A stretch of DNA of 22,181 bases from a bacterium (GTDB lineage Bacteria > SM23-81 > DAOVCL01): contig JAOZPP010000053.1 of the NCBI GenBank assembly GCA_029932675.1, positions 1 through 22,181 of the forward strand, in the 5' to 3' direction. Under the pieces are notes generated by a model, which saw only the letters and a list, made by a program, of their open reading frames with translations, did no database searches and was not told the origin of the DNA. This document shows, one piece after another, positions 14,498 through 22,181 of this stretch; positions within the stretch are counted from its first letter, which is position 1; each line of letters opens with the position of its first letter. The translations under genes were made by a program, and so were the position numbers.

Positions 14498-14607
14498 GCA
14501 TTCTTAGGGGTAGTCACCAGGGTCCAAATTTATGGAAGGTATAGCCCTGTGACTTGGCTAATTGGCAATCACCGAATTTGCTCTTTTGGCTGAAAGGGAT
14601 CAAAGTT

Positions 14608-15381
14608 GTGAATCCGTTTTTCTTTATTGGAAAGGAAATTATAAAGTTTTCCTTCCACTTGGGGAGGATGGTCCACCTGTTGTGGGAGATGGTGAAGGCC
14701 CTTCCCGATTTTCGCACCTATTCTAAACCCTTGATCAAACAGATGCTGGTCATCGGAAACAGATCCTTTACCATTATCTTCTTCATCTCCATCTTGGCCG
14801 GGATGACCGTCTCGGTGCAGACGGCCTACAACCTGGAAAGCTATGCCCCCCTTTACCTTATGGGGAGCACCATGGAGAAGACCATCCTTCTGGAATTTGG
14901 CCCCCTGCTTGCTGCCTTTATCTTGGTGGGCAGGGTGGGAGCTACAATTGCCGCTGAGTTAGGGACGATGCGGGTCACCGAGCAGATAGATGCCCTGGAA
15001 TCCTTGGCCTTCAACCCGATCTCCTACCTAGTCCTCCCCCGGGTGATAGCGGGGATGATTATGGTTCCAGTGCTGACCATCTTTGCCGATGCCATTGGAA
15101 TAATAGCGGGTTGGTTAACCTCTATAGCGAAGACCAATGTTACTACCCATCAGTTCTTTTACGGCTTTAAATCGGTATACCAAACTTTTGATCTCAATTT
15201 CGGCTTAATAAAGGCCGTCTTCTTCGGCCTGACCATTACATTTGTTAGCTCTTATGAAGGATTTTATGCCCGCCAAGGGGCGGAAGGGGTTGGCAAAGCT
15301 ACTACCAGCTCAGTGGTCATCGCCTCCATCATCATTCTGGTTTTGGACTATTTCTGGGCAACCACTCTTTTGGGATTCTAA
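14608..15381 (+). CDS. mlaE: MlaE-family ABC permease, lipid transport
   Basis: This 257-residue inner-membrane permease belongs to the MlaE/DUF140 family. With MlaF and MlaD it moves phospholipids between inner and outer membranes. The family core is plain: LLEFGPLLAAFILVGRVGATIAAELGTM (as overlapping family blocks), then RVTEQIDALES, NPISYLVLPR and the terminal helix after GKATTSSVV. About five hydrophobic segments are visible. The open frame extends to 14554, but I chose the GTG at 14608, which has AAAGGGA eight bases upstream and begins at the amphipathic FFFIGKEIIKF helix typical of the family. The next gene starts two bases after its stop. Confidence 0.93.
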   Translation: MNPFFFIGKEIIKFSFHLGRMVHLLWEMVKALPDFRTYSKPLIKQMLVIGNRSFTIIFFISILAGMTVSVQTAYNLESYAPLYLMGSTMEKTILLEFGPLLAAFILVGRVGATIAAELGTMRVTEQIDALESLAFNPISYLVLPRVIAGMIMVPVLTIFADAIGIIAGWLTSIAKTNVTTHQFFYGFKSVYQTFDLNFGLIKAVFFGLTITFVSSYEGFYARQGAEGVGKATTSSVVIASIIILVLDYFWATTLLGF

Positions 15382-15383
15382 CC

Positions 15384-16136
15384 TTGATAGAACTAAAGGG
15401 CTTGACGAAAAGCTTCGGGGACCTCAAGGTACTCAGGGGGGTTGATCTAAAGATCGGTAGGGGGGAGACAGTAGGCATAATCGGGGAGAGTGGCTGTGGG
15501 AAGAGTGTTCTCTTAAAGATGATCATTGGCCTTCTCAAGCCAGACTCCGGTTCAGTCTTCCTTGATGGTCAGGATTTAACTAAGATAAAATATAAGGAGT
15601 TGGTGGAGATAAGGAAAAGGTTTGGCATGGTCTTTCAGGGCTCCGCCCTCTTTGATTCCCTTACTGTGGAAGAAAATGTAGGCCTGGGCCTGCGTCGACA
15701 TACAAAGCTCTCTGAAGGGGAAATAAGAAAGAAAATAAAGTGGTGTTTGGACCATGTGGGGTTGGAAGGTGTAGAGGACAAATTCCCCGCCCAGCTCTCC
15801 GGGGGAATGAAGAAGAGGGTGGCCTTTGCCAGGGCCATAGCTATGGATCCTCAATACCTTCTTTATGACGAGCCTACTACCGGGCTCGACCCCGTCACCG
15901 CCAGAAAGATAAACCAGCTTATGGGCTATCTTAACCGGAAACTATCGGTTACTTCTGTCATCGTCACCCATAACATAATTGCAGTCTCCCGGATAGCCGA
16001 TAGGGTGGCTATGCTCCACCGCGGGGTGATTAGGTTTGAGGGGAGTTCAGAGGAGCTAATCGGAACGGAAGATCCAGTAGTAAGACAATTTGTGGATAGT
16101 TCGAAGTATGGAAGGGAGGGATATGAAACGGTTTGA
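15384..16136 (+). CDS. mlaF: MlaF-family ABC transporter ATPase
   Basis: The 250-residue cytoplasmic ATPase powers the Mla permease. Walker A is GESGCGKS (34-41), the Q-loop is at Q85 in VFQGSALF, the signature is LSGGM (138-142), Walker B is LLYDEP (159-164), and the switch His is H196 in VTHN. VFQGSALFDSLTV is the usual MlaF text. The start is TTG at 15384, two bases after mlaE, with only a weak site upstream, so translation is probably coupled. It overlaps mlaD by 14 bases. Confidence 0.95.
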   Translation: MIELKGLTKSFGDLKVLRGVDLKIGRGETVGIIGESGCGKSVLLKMIIGLLKPDSGSVFLDGQDLTKIKYKELVEIRKRFGMVFQGSALFDSLTVEENVGLGLRRHTKLSEGEIRKKIKWCLDHVGLEGVEDKFPAQLSGGMKKRVAFARAIAMDPQYLLYDEPTTGLDPVTARKINQLMGYLNRKLSVTSVIVTHNIIAVSRIADRVAMLHRGVIRFEGSSEELIGTEDPVVRQFVDSSKYGREGYETV

Positions 16137-16968
16137 GTTAGAGACGAAGGTTGGTATGGCCATCATCTTCGCCTTTCTTCTATTCCTTCTGGGAGATATG
16201 TTCCTACGCGGTGTATCGATAGGAGGGCGTGGGTATAGGTTGATCACCAAGCTGAGAGATGTGGCCGGACTGATGCAAGGGGATAGGGTGACTGTAATGG
16301 GGATGGGGGTGGGGAAGGTGGGAAAGATGCGCTTGGAGGGGGAGGAGGTGGTGGTCCCGTTGCACATCGACAATTCCGATCTTCGACTCCCCTTAGACTC
16401 TATTGCCAAACTGAGGAGCTCCAGCCTTTTTGGGAGGAAGGAGATAGCTATCGTTCCTGGGAAAAGCTCTCAAACCCTCACAGATGGGGATTATATCGCT
16501 GGAATATATGAATCTCCCCTCTCTGCAGTGACCTCCACAATAGGCCCAATTGGAGAGGACCTGATGGACCTTTTGGAAAGGTTAAGGCTGATATTCAGTC
16601 AAGAGGCTCGAAAAAACATTCAGGGAAGCCTCAGCGATCTGAGGGTTTTTACCCAAAAGATGCGGGAAAATGGAGAGACCTTAGACACCCTATTGGCCCA
16701 TCTGGCCAGTTCATCGGCTGGCCTAAAGGGAGAGGAAATCGAAGGGGTTTTAAGCTCCTTAAGAGAGGCAACCAACAACTTGGATCAACTCATAGCTTCT
16801 TTACAGGAGATAACAGAGAGGATGAAAAGGGGAAGGGGAACCTTGGGAAAGCTCTCTCAGGATGAAGCCCTATACGAGAACCTGAAGAACCTCAGCCAGG
16901 ACTTGGACAGTTTAGTGAGGGACGTCAAACAGAACCCGAAGAAGTATTTCAAGTTTAGCGTCTTCTGA
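16123..16968 (+). CDS. mlaD: MlaD-family MCE-domain lipid-binding protein
   Basis: The 281-residue protein has one N-terminal membrane anchor (about 7-28) and a periplasmic MCE domain (about 35-125: YRLITKLRDVAGLMQGDRVTV … LRSSSLFGRKEIAIVPG … LTDGDYI). A long helical tail with heptad character follows and ends in the NPKKYFKFSVF motif common in MlaD proteins of non-enteric bacteria. MCE hexamers form the lipid channel above MlaE. I chose the ATG at 16123 with GGGAGGG just upstream, overlapping mlaF. No mlaC- or mlaB-type gene follows, unlike in E. coli. Confidence 0.92.
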   Translation: MKRFELETKVGMAIIFAFLLFLLGDMFLRGVSIGGRGYRLITKLRDVAGLMQGDRVTVMGMGVGKVGKMRLEGEEVVVPLHIDNSDLRLPLDSIAKLRSSSLFGRKEIAIVPGKSSQTLTDGDYIAGIYESPLSAVTSTIGPIGEDLMDLLERLRLIFSQEARKNIQGSLSDLRVFTQKMRENGETLDTLLAHLASSSAGLKGEEIEGVLSSLREATNNLDQLIASLQEITERMKRGRGTLGKLSQDEALYENLKNLSQDLDSLVRDVKQNPKKYFKFSVF

Positions 16969-17017
16969 TAAAACCTGATTTGATCTAAGTCCCCTTATAG
17001 GCTATGGGATAACAGAG

Positions 17018-17488
17018 ATGAGTTTCTGTAAGGAGAGGAAGAGCCTTCTCTCTGGGGGAGAGGTTACATACGACTGCGAACTGATTGGCCTGCAGGAAGG
17101 ATTTGGACTGCTGAGGCACCTGATTGGTCGCCAATATGAAGTAGGAAGCCTTACCTTGATTCCGGGAATGGTTTCCTATGGATTCTACTGGACAGGGAAG
17201 CCATATACACTATATTTATGGTTGCAGGGGAATGGGGGAAGGGTGGGATATTATTTCAACTTGGCTGATAGCATAAGCCTTTCCCCTAAGGAGTTTAAGT
17301 GGAGGGACTTGGCGGTGGATGTCCTCATCCTCCCGTGGGGGGAAGTGGAGATCCTTGATGAGGATCAGCTTCCCTCTAACCTACCTGGAGATCTAAGATC
17401 TTACATTGAATCGGCTAAAGGGATGGTGCTCAAAAATTATGGGGCAATCATCGAGGAAGCCAATAATATGTTGGTAAAGTGGGTGTAA
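17018..17488 (+). CDS. DUF402-domain protein
   Basis: The 156-residue beta-rich protein contains the DUF402 core in its second half: GYYFNLADSI followed by WRDLAVDVLILPWGEVEILDEDQLP, matching the family's D-L-x-L-D-x-x-x-x-P and L-D-x-D-E motifs. Characterised DUF402 proteins hydrolyse phosphate esters of nucleotides or small metabolites using metal bound by these acids. The present substrate is unknown. It lies 49 bases after mlaD and ends two bases before the chosen threonine aldolase start. The ribosome site at the ATG (GAG immediately before it) is poor, but no better start is available. Confidence 0.7.
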   Translation: MSFCKERKSLLSGGEVTYDCELIGLQEGFGLLRHLIGRQYEVGSLTLIPGMVSYGFYWTGKPYTLYLWLQGNGGRVGYYFNLADSISLSPKEFKWRDLAVDVLILPWGEVEILDEDQLPSNLPGDLRSYIESAKGMVLKNYGAIIEEANNMLVKWV

Positions 17489-17490
17489 AG

Positions 17491-18525
17491 ATGGATATTA
17501 TTGATCTGCGAAGCGATACGGTGACCAAGCCCTCCCGCGGGATGAGGAAGGCGATTTCCAAAGCCGCGGTGGGCGATGATGGATTTGGAGAGGATCCCAC
17601 AGTAAATAGGCTGCAGGAGATGGCCGCTGAGCTCCTCGGTAAGGAGGAGGCTCTCTTTACAGCAAGTGGAACGATGAGCAATCAGATAGCCATCAAAGTC
17701 CTCACTAACCCCGGTGACGAAGTTATCTTAGAGGTTGACTCTCACACCTTCAACTATGAATCCGGAGCTCCTGCAGTTATCTCCAGGGTGCAGCTTCGCC
17801 CCTTAAAGGGAAAGCGGGGAATGCTCACCGCAGAGCAGATTGCCCAGACGATAAGGGGGCCGGAGACCCCTTATTTGGAGACCAAACTCGTCTGTTTAGA
17901 GAACACCCACAATCGGGCAGGGGGAACTGTCTTCCCCTTGGAGGAGATGAAGAAGATAGGGGACTTATGTCGGGCTAAAGGGATTAGGGTATATCTCGAT
18001 GGTGCTCGCCTCTTCAATGCCAGCGTGGCTACAGGTATTAGCCTGGCCGAATATGCCCGAAACTGTGATGCCGTCTCAGTATGTCTCTCCAAAGGCCTTG
18101 GGGCGCCGGTTGGTTCTCTCCTGGCTGGGGATAAGGAGTTCATCCGTCGCGCAAAGAAGGCTAGGAAGCTTTTAGGTGGGGGGATGCGGCAAGTGGGGAT
18201 TTTAGCCGCTGCCGGTATCTACGCGCTGGAGAACAACTTAGGGAGGTTGGCCGAAGACCATCGAAGGGCCCGCTACCTTGCCGAGGAGATCAATGGGTTG
18301 GGAGGAATCGAGATAGATATGGATGCGGTGCAGACCAATATAGTGGTGATGAGCTTGGCCAACTGCAAATTAACGGTTCCCCAAGCCATTGAGGGATTGA
18401 AGAAGGAAGGGGTTTTGGTTGTCCCCTTTGGCCATCAGAGGATAAGGGCGGTGACCCACCTCGATGTCAGCTTGAAAGATATACGCAAGGCGGTGGAGAT
18501 CTTTAGGCGGGTTTTTGCAAGGTGA
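17491..18525 (+). CDS. ltaE: L-threonine aldolase, low-specificity type
   Basis: This 344-residue PLP enzyme cleaves L-threonine or allo-threonine to glycine and acetaldehyde. It opens with the family text [12 protein letters not shown]. Further landmarks are [21 protein letters not shown]85 in DSHTFNYE (stacks on PLP), [19 protein letters not shown] with D170 and R173, and the Schiff-base lysine K201 in [12 protein letters not shown]. The usual length is 330-350. I chose the ATG at 17491 rather than the in-frame GTG at 17479, which overlaps the previous gene, since the product then begins right at the conserved block. Confidence 0.95.
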   Translation: MDIIDLRSDTVTKPSRGMRKAISKAAVGDDGFGEDPTVNRLQEMAAELLGKEEALFTASGTMSNQIAIKVLTNPGDEVILEVDSHTFNYESGAPAVISRVQLRPLKGKRGMLTAEQIAQTIRGPETPYLETKLVCLENTHNRAGGTVFPLEEMKKIGDLCRAKGIRVYLDGARLFNASVATGISLAEYARNCDAVSVCLSKGLGAPVGSLLAGDKEFIRRAKKARKLLGGGMRQVGILAAAGIYALENNLGRLAEDHRRARYLAEEINGLGGIEIDMDAVQTNIVVMSLANCKLTVPQAIEGLKKEGVLVVPFGHQRIRAVTHLDVSLKDIRKAVEIFRRVFAR

Positions 18526-18544
18526 CCTTTTCAAAGGAGGGATG

Positions 18545-18865
18545 ATGATAGTTACCACTACCCCTTACATTGAGGGGAAGAAGGTGAGCCAATACTTAGG
18601 GATAGTCACCGGTGAGGCCATTATGGGAGCGAACATCTTCAAGGATATTTTCGCTTCCATTACAGATGTCATCGGGGGGAGGGCTGCGGTATATGAGAAG
18701 GAACTCTCCCGCGCCCAGAGGATTGCCTTGGAGGAGATGGAGGAGAGGGCCAAGGGGATGGGGGCGGATGCTGTAGTGGGGGTGGACTTAGACTACGAGA
18801 CCCTCAAAGAGGGAAGTATGCTGATGGTTACGGTGAGCGGAACCGCAGTGAAAGTCAATTCCTAA
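18545..18865 (+). CDS. YbjQ / UPF0145 family protein
   Basis: The 106-residue protein begins [11 protein letters not shown] and has the family's [18 protein letters not shown], the Arg/Ala-rich helix, then [15 protein letters not shown] and the closing [10 protein letters not shown]. Family members form small pentamer-like oligomers of unknown function, often linked to heavy-metal or envelope genes. AAAGGAGG lies four bases before the ATG at 18545; an adjacent ATG at 18542 would be too close. It follows ltaE by 19 bases. Confidence 0.9.
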   Translation: MIVTTTPYIEGKKVSQYLGIVTGEAIMGANIFKDIFASITDVIGGRAAVYEKELSRAQRIALEEMEERAKGMGADAVVGVDLDYETLKEGSMLMVTVSGTAVKVNS

Positions 18866-18888
18866 TCATTGCAAGCGGAGGAGGTAAA

Positions 18889-19767
18889 ATGGCAAGGCTA
18901 ACCAGAAGGGGATTTCTCAGGTGGGGCACATTTGCTGCTCCCTTCCTCTTCTTCTGGGGGAAGATACCTTCCCTTTTTGCTGGAGTATGGGAGAGGAGTA
19001 GATCGGTAAACTATTGGCAAGGAAAAAGCTTCCATCAGACAAACCTAAAAGTGGTGAAAGCTGGTCTGTTGAGGGCGAAGATCAACGGCAATTGGCAGGA
19101 GTTTCAGCCCCGGGAGCTGAGCCCTGAATTTATAGACTGGAATCTTAAGGCTAGGTTGGAGACGATTGAGGCCCTCAAGAAGGGGGGACCTCCTTCCTTG
19201 GCCGGACCGCATAGCGCTGCGGTGGCCACCTATGGGGGAGGGAGACGTGACTCAAGCTTCACAGTGAACAACGCCATTAAAGGTATAGGATTTGTCCCCA
19301 AACCAGAGAGGATTGGAGCAAAGATAAGAGAACTCAAGGCAAACTTCGATGCTCCAATGCCGCAGAAGCTGGAGATCCTCTCCGCCGGTTATCGGGACAG
19401 GTCCCTCTGGGATAGGACAAAGCAGGTTTCTTTAGAGCTGTATACGACTCCCCGATTTGAGACCCATACCTTCCTCAATTTGATGGCTAACCCCGTGGCT
19501 TCGGTTGTCTTCTTGGACTATCCCAGCTATGAGTTACGCACCTTGGTGAGAATGGTCCATCCGGAGGATAAATCCATCAGCGAGGAGGAAAGGGAGATAC
19601 TGGAGTATATCAACTTAGTCCATAGCTTCTTCCATGGCAGGTTTGAGGAGAAGTTTATCGCTATGATCTTCTATCTGATCGAGGAATTCAACAATACTCC
19701 GGGAAGTAAAGAGGGAATGGGGAGAAGGGTCGTTCCCCCTTTAGAGTTTGTCCCCTCGGGAAGGTAG
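18889..19767 (+). CDS. Tat-exported protein of unknown function (292 aa)
   Basis: I do not recognise the mature domain. The N-terminus is a clear twin-arginine signal, TRRGFLRWG followed by a hydrophobic stretch (FAAPFLFFWGKIPSLFAG), so the protein is probably exported folded, perhaps with a cofactor or partner. The mature part shows ELYTTPRFETHTFLNLMANP and a strand SVVFLDYPSYELRTLVRMVHP, then a helical, acidic C-terminal segment (SISEEEREILEYINLVHSFFHG). No Cys pairs, CxxC, haem or iron-sulfur motifs are seen. GGAGGAGGT sits just before the ATG. It ends three bases before recJ, so the two are co-transcribed, although one product acts outside and the other inside the cell. Confidence 0.65.
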   Translation: MARLTRRGFLRWGTFAAPFLFFWGKIPSLFAGVWERSRSVNYWQGKSFHQTNLKVVKAGLLRAKINGNWQEFQPRELSPEFIDWNLKARLETIEALKKGGPPSLAGPHSAAVATYGGGRRDSSFTVNNAIKGIGFVPKPERIGAKIRELKANFDAPMPQKLEILSAGYRDRSLWDRTKQVSLELYTTPRFETHTFLNLMANPVASVVFLDYPSYELRTLVRMVHPEDKSISEEEREILEYINLVHSFFHGRFEEKFIAMIFYLIEEFNNTPGSKEGMGRRVVPPLEFVPSGR

Positions 19768-19770
19768 TCG

Positions 19771-21351
19771 ATGGAAGCATTAGCCCGGAAACTTGGGGTC
19801 TCTCCGTTCCTGGCCGGCATATTGGTTAAAAGAGGCTTGGGGGATCCAGAGGAGGCGGAGAGATACCTTTCCCCTCAGCTTGAGGACCTCCATTCTCCAT
19901 TTCTCCTCAATGGGATTAAAGAGGCTGTGGAAAGGGTGGGGGAGGGTATCGCCCGCCGGGAGAAGATACTGATTACTGGCCATGACGATATCGATGGGAT
20001 AACCAGCACCCTGGTGGTGATGAGGACCTTAAGGAGCCTCCATCCCCAGGTCCAATATTACATACCGGACAGAAACAAGGAGGGATACGGGTTTTCTAAG
20101 GAGCTACTCCAAAGCTTTTCCTCCCAAGGGGTAAAATTGATAATCACCGTCGACTCAGGAACAAGCGACCTCCAAGGTGTGGAGTGGGCCAGGGGATTGG
20201 GTATCGAAGTCATCGTTACCGATCACCATGAGCCACAAGAGAAGCTTCCTTCAGCCCTAACAGTGATCAACCCGAAGAGGAAGGATTCGACCTACCCTTT
20301 CCGCTCCCTTGCTGGTGTAGGGGTCGCTCTAAAGTTTTCCTTAGCCCTCCTGGAGAGCTTTGGGGGAGGGGATAGGGGGTTTCTTAAGGAGTTTCTTCCC
20401 TTAGTTGCCCTGGGAACGATAGCCGACAAGGTCCCTTTGAACGAGGAGAATAGGGTGCTGGCCAAGCTGGGAGCAGAGGAATTGGAGTTAAGCACTAGGC
20501 CGGGGATACAGGCTCTCAGGGGAATGGTTGGAATCTGTCCTGGATTTGGTTCAATTGACGATATAATTGAATTTCTTAGGTTTGGCCAGATCAAAGATGG
20601 GAAGAGCAATATCGTTGAACTTCTCTCCATAAGGGATAGTGTAAGGATTGAAGCTATTTGTAAAGAACTTAAACAATCGGGGAGGGAATGGAGGAAGAGA
20701 GCTGAAGAGGCTAAGAATCAGGTAAAGAAGAAGGCAAAGGTTGACAAGGGGATTATAGTGGCAGTTGTCCCCGAGATAGGAGTTAACTTCCTTGGTTATT
20801 CTGCAGGTTCCTTGAGCAAAGAAATAGGGAAGCCAGCCGTAGTCATCGGCAAAAGGGGAGATGTGTTGGTTGGGGAGGGGAGAACCCCTCAAGGTTTCGA
20901 CCTCTTCGCCGCTTTTAGTTTCTGCAAAGATTGTTTTATTCAGTATGGTGGGCACAAACGGGCAGCGGGGTTCTCTATGCATCCAGACAGGGCAGAAGAG
21001 TTTATCGAGCGCATAAAGCTCTATTCCCGAGATCATCCCCCCCTTTCCCCCTCCGCGGAAAGCTATGACCTTAAACTACCTCTGGCACTTCTAAACCAAG
21101 AAGTGCTTGCGGACCTGAAGAGGCTAAGCCCTTTTGGTCAAGCCAATCCGGAACCGAGATTTTTAACTACTGGGGCAGAGATTCAAGAGCTAAAGGAATT
21201 TTATGAAGGGGAACGGAAGTTCTCGGAGGCGATGATAGATGGGCGCCCTTTCATTATCTGGGGCGATCCTCCTCCGGAGGGGAGAAAGGACCTCATCTAC
21301 TCCATAAGGGGAATGCACCAAGGGAAACTATGCTTGAGGATTCATAGATAG
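19771..21351 (+). CDS. recJ: RecJ-like DHH-family nuclease with altered catalytic motifs
   Basis: The 526-residue protein keeps the RecJ order: a DHH domain with TVDSG (127-130), VTDHHEP (149-155) and GTIADKVPL (215-223), then a coiled linker, then DHHA1 with QYGGHKRAAGFS and the OB-like end with SPFGQANPEPRF. RecJ degrades single-stranded DNA 5' to 3' in recombination and repair. Two points differ. Motif I is GHDDIDG (70-76), where bacterial RecJ has GDYDxDG, so the first metal-binding Asp is His. The usual P-R-I-N-A-A-G-R block appears as LRFGQIKDGK. It is also somewhat short. It could be a divergent RecJ or a paralogue with another substrate. Confidence 0.82.
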   Translation: MEALARKLGVSPFLAGILVKRGLGDPEEAERYLSPQLEDLHSPFLLNGIKEAVERVGEGIARREKILITGHDDIDGITSTLVVMRTLRSLHPQVQYYIPDRNKEGYGFSKELLQSFSSQGVKLIITVDSGTSDLQGVEWARGLGIEVIVTDHHEPQEKLPSALTVINPKRKDSTYPFRSLAGVGVALKFSLALLESFGGGDRGFLKEFLPLVALGTIADKVPLNEENRVLAKLGAEELELSTRPGIQALRGMVGICPGFGSIDDIIEFLRFGQIKDGKSNIVELLSIRDSVRIEAICKELKQSGREWRKRAEEAKNQVKKKAKVDKGIIVAVVPEIGVNFLGYSAGSLSKEIGKPAVVIGKRGDVLVGEGRTPQGFDLFAAFSFCKDCFIQYGGHKRAAGFSMHPDRAEEFIERIKLYSRDHPPLSPSAESYDLKLPLALLNQEVLADLKRLSPFGQANPEPRFLTTGAEIQELKEFYEGERKFSEAMIDGRPFIIWGDPPPEGRKDLIYSIRGMHQGKLCLRIHR

Positions 21352-22161
21352 CTTCTTGTCCCAATGCTCCAAGATCTTCCCTTTCAATGCCTCTACCCCC
21401 CAGCGTTTAAACACGGAGAGAAAGCAAGCATTAGGGTATAGGATTTTGAATGCTTTTATCTGGTTGGGGTGAAGAAGGTCAATTTTGTTGAAGGCTAAAA
21501 TAGTTGGTTTGAAGAGCACCTTTAAATCCCTGAGCGCTTCTCTCACAGTAAGGATACGGGGCTCGAGGTCAAAAGCTGAGGAGTCTATGAGGTGGATTAA
21601 AAGGTCTGCCTCCTTAACCACTCCCAAGGTACTCCTAAAGGAGGCCACAAGGTGAGGGGGAAGCCTCCTGATAAAACCAACGGTATCGGTGAGGAGAGCC
21701 TTTCTTCCCGGGGCCAACCAGATCATTCTGGAAGTGGAATCCAGGGTGGCAAAAAGCCTTTCCCTCACTTCTACCGTGGAGTGGGAGAGGAGGTTCAAAA
21801 GGCTTGACTTGCCTGCATTCGTATATCCTACTATGGTTATCTTGTAGAGCCTGCCTCTCCTTTTTCTTTGGACTCTTCTCTCCGCCTCTATTTTTTTCAG
21901 CGTTCTCTGGAGGTCAGATATCCTCTGGCGCACCCTCCTTCTATCCACCTCCAATTGGGTTTCACCTGGTCCTCTGGTGCCAATTCCTCCCTCCTGACGG
22001 GAGAGGTGGGTCCATCTCCGGGTTAACCGGGGAAGGAGCCATTTAAGTTGGGCCAGTTCCACCTGAGTCTTGGCCTCCCTGCTTTTGGCCCGGCGGGCAA
22101 AGATGTCCAGTATAAGGCCACTTCTGTCTAGCCCGACTTTCGCTTTTCTATTTAGCGTCAA
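21328..22161 (-). CDS. hflX: HflX-type GTPase, N-terminal domain missing or beyond a break
   Basis: Visible from residue 1 is the family text VGLDRSGLILDIFARRA, the helical linker GTRGPGETQLEVDRRRVRQRI, and the G domain: GYTNAGKS (112-119), DTVGFIRRLPP (159-169) and NKID (225-228). HflX binds the ribosome and splits stalled 70S particles. The usual protein is 370-430 residues; here only 277 fit. The frame is closed by a TAA at 22174-22176, just upstream of the TTG at 22161, so the N-terminal domain is not in this frame. With 20 bases left in the window I cannot tell truncation from a frameshift. The tail overlaps recJ by 24 bases. Confidence 0.85.
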   Translation of the reverse strand: MTLNRKAKVGLDRSGLILDIFARRAKSREAKTQVELAQLKWLLPRLTRRWTHLSRQEGGIGTRGPGETQLEVDRRRVRQRISDLQRTLKKIEAERRVQRKRRGRLYKITIVGYTNAGKSSLLNLLSHSTVEVRERLFATLDSTSRMIWLAPGRKALLTDTVGFIRRLPPHLVASFRSTLGVVKEADLLIHLIDSSAFDLEPRILTVREALRDLKVLFKPTILAFNKIDLLHPNQIKAFKILYPNACFLSVFKRWGVEALKGKILEHWDKKLSMNPQA

Positions 22162-22181
22162 CAGCCTAAGAATTTAGCTAA

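Larger units (their letters stand above)
14046..14607. other. Divergent regulatory region between divIVA and mlaE
   Basis: This 562-base gene-free stretch holds a leftward promoter (14200-14228), a rightward promoter (14469-14497), inverted repeats at 14085-14113 and 14171-14197, a GGGGA…TCCCC element at 14157-14179 and a crossed-complementarity block at 14362-14446. No frame of useful length with a ribosome site is seen. Confidence 0.6.

Noticed and set aside
15576-15854. Minus-strand ORFs opposite mlaF
   Set aside because: Shadows of a well-conserved ATPase gene.

Overview
The window looks like a chromosomal segment of a diderm bacterium. It carries an MlaE/F/D-type envelope lipid transport cluster, which implies an outer membrane. 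It also carries DivIVA and a DivIVA–PNP–IleS–DksA/TraR–LspA run, an order that resembles Desulfobacterota, Nitrospirota or NC10-like lineages. GC content is close to 50%. Codon use favours AGG/AGA Arg, ATA Ile and charged residues, which mildly suggests a thermophile. GTG and TTG starts are common, and many neighbouring genes overlap or almost touch. The taxonomic placement is inference; no rRNA, tRNA, CRISPR array or intact transposase gene was seen.

Layout. (1) About 1-2530 is accessory and decayed. It holds a broken Rhs (YD-repeat) 3' end on the minus strand, a coupled small membrane ORF, several palindromic REP/MITE-like repeats and a compact VapC-type PIN toxin with a coiled-coil partner. 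(2) 2530-3390 (minus) encodes a thioredoxin-like protein and a small Rho_N-domain protein. (3) 3771-7791 (minus) is a tight run: receiver-domain remnant, birA, cobO, a large unrecognised protein with a possible mutarotase-like fold, and a GCS2-type carboxylate-amine ligase. (4) 7834-14045 (minus) is divIVA, PNP, ileS, dksA/traR, lspA, then a hairpin and rluD. (5) 14046-14607 is a divergent intergenic region with a good sigma70-type promoter facing each way plus repeat-like inserts. (6) 14608-21351 (plus) is a long co-directional run: mlaE, mlaF, mlaD, a DUF402 protein, threonine aldolase, a YbjQ protein, an unrecognised Tat-signal protein and a divergent RecJ. (7) hflX (minus) enters from the right edge, overlaps recJ tail to tail, and appears to lack its N-terminal domain.

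How the genes work together. Most of the window is housekeeping: Ile-tRNA charging, lipoprotein maturation, ribosomal pseudouridylation, purine salvage, polar growth or division, biotin and cobalamin cofactor attachment, and outer-membrane lipid transport. The parts most worth a second look are the Rhs ruin with its palindromic insert, the ligase/mutarotase-like pair, the receiver remnant abutting birA, the RecJ with altered catalytic motifs, and the unknown Tat-exported protein beside it. I did not find a clear-cut new multi-gene system.
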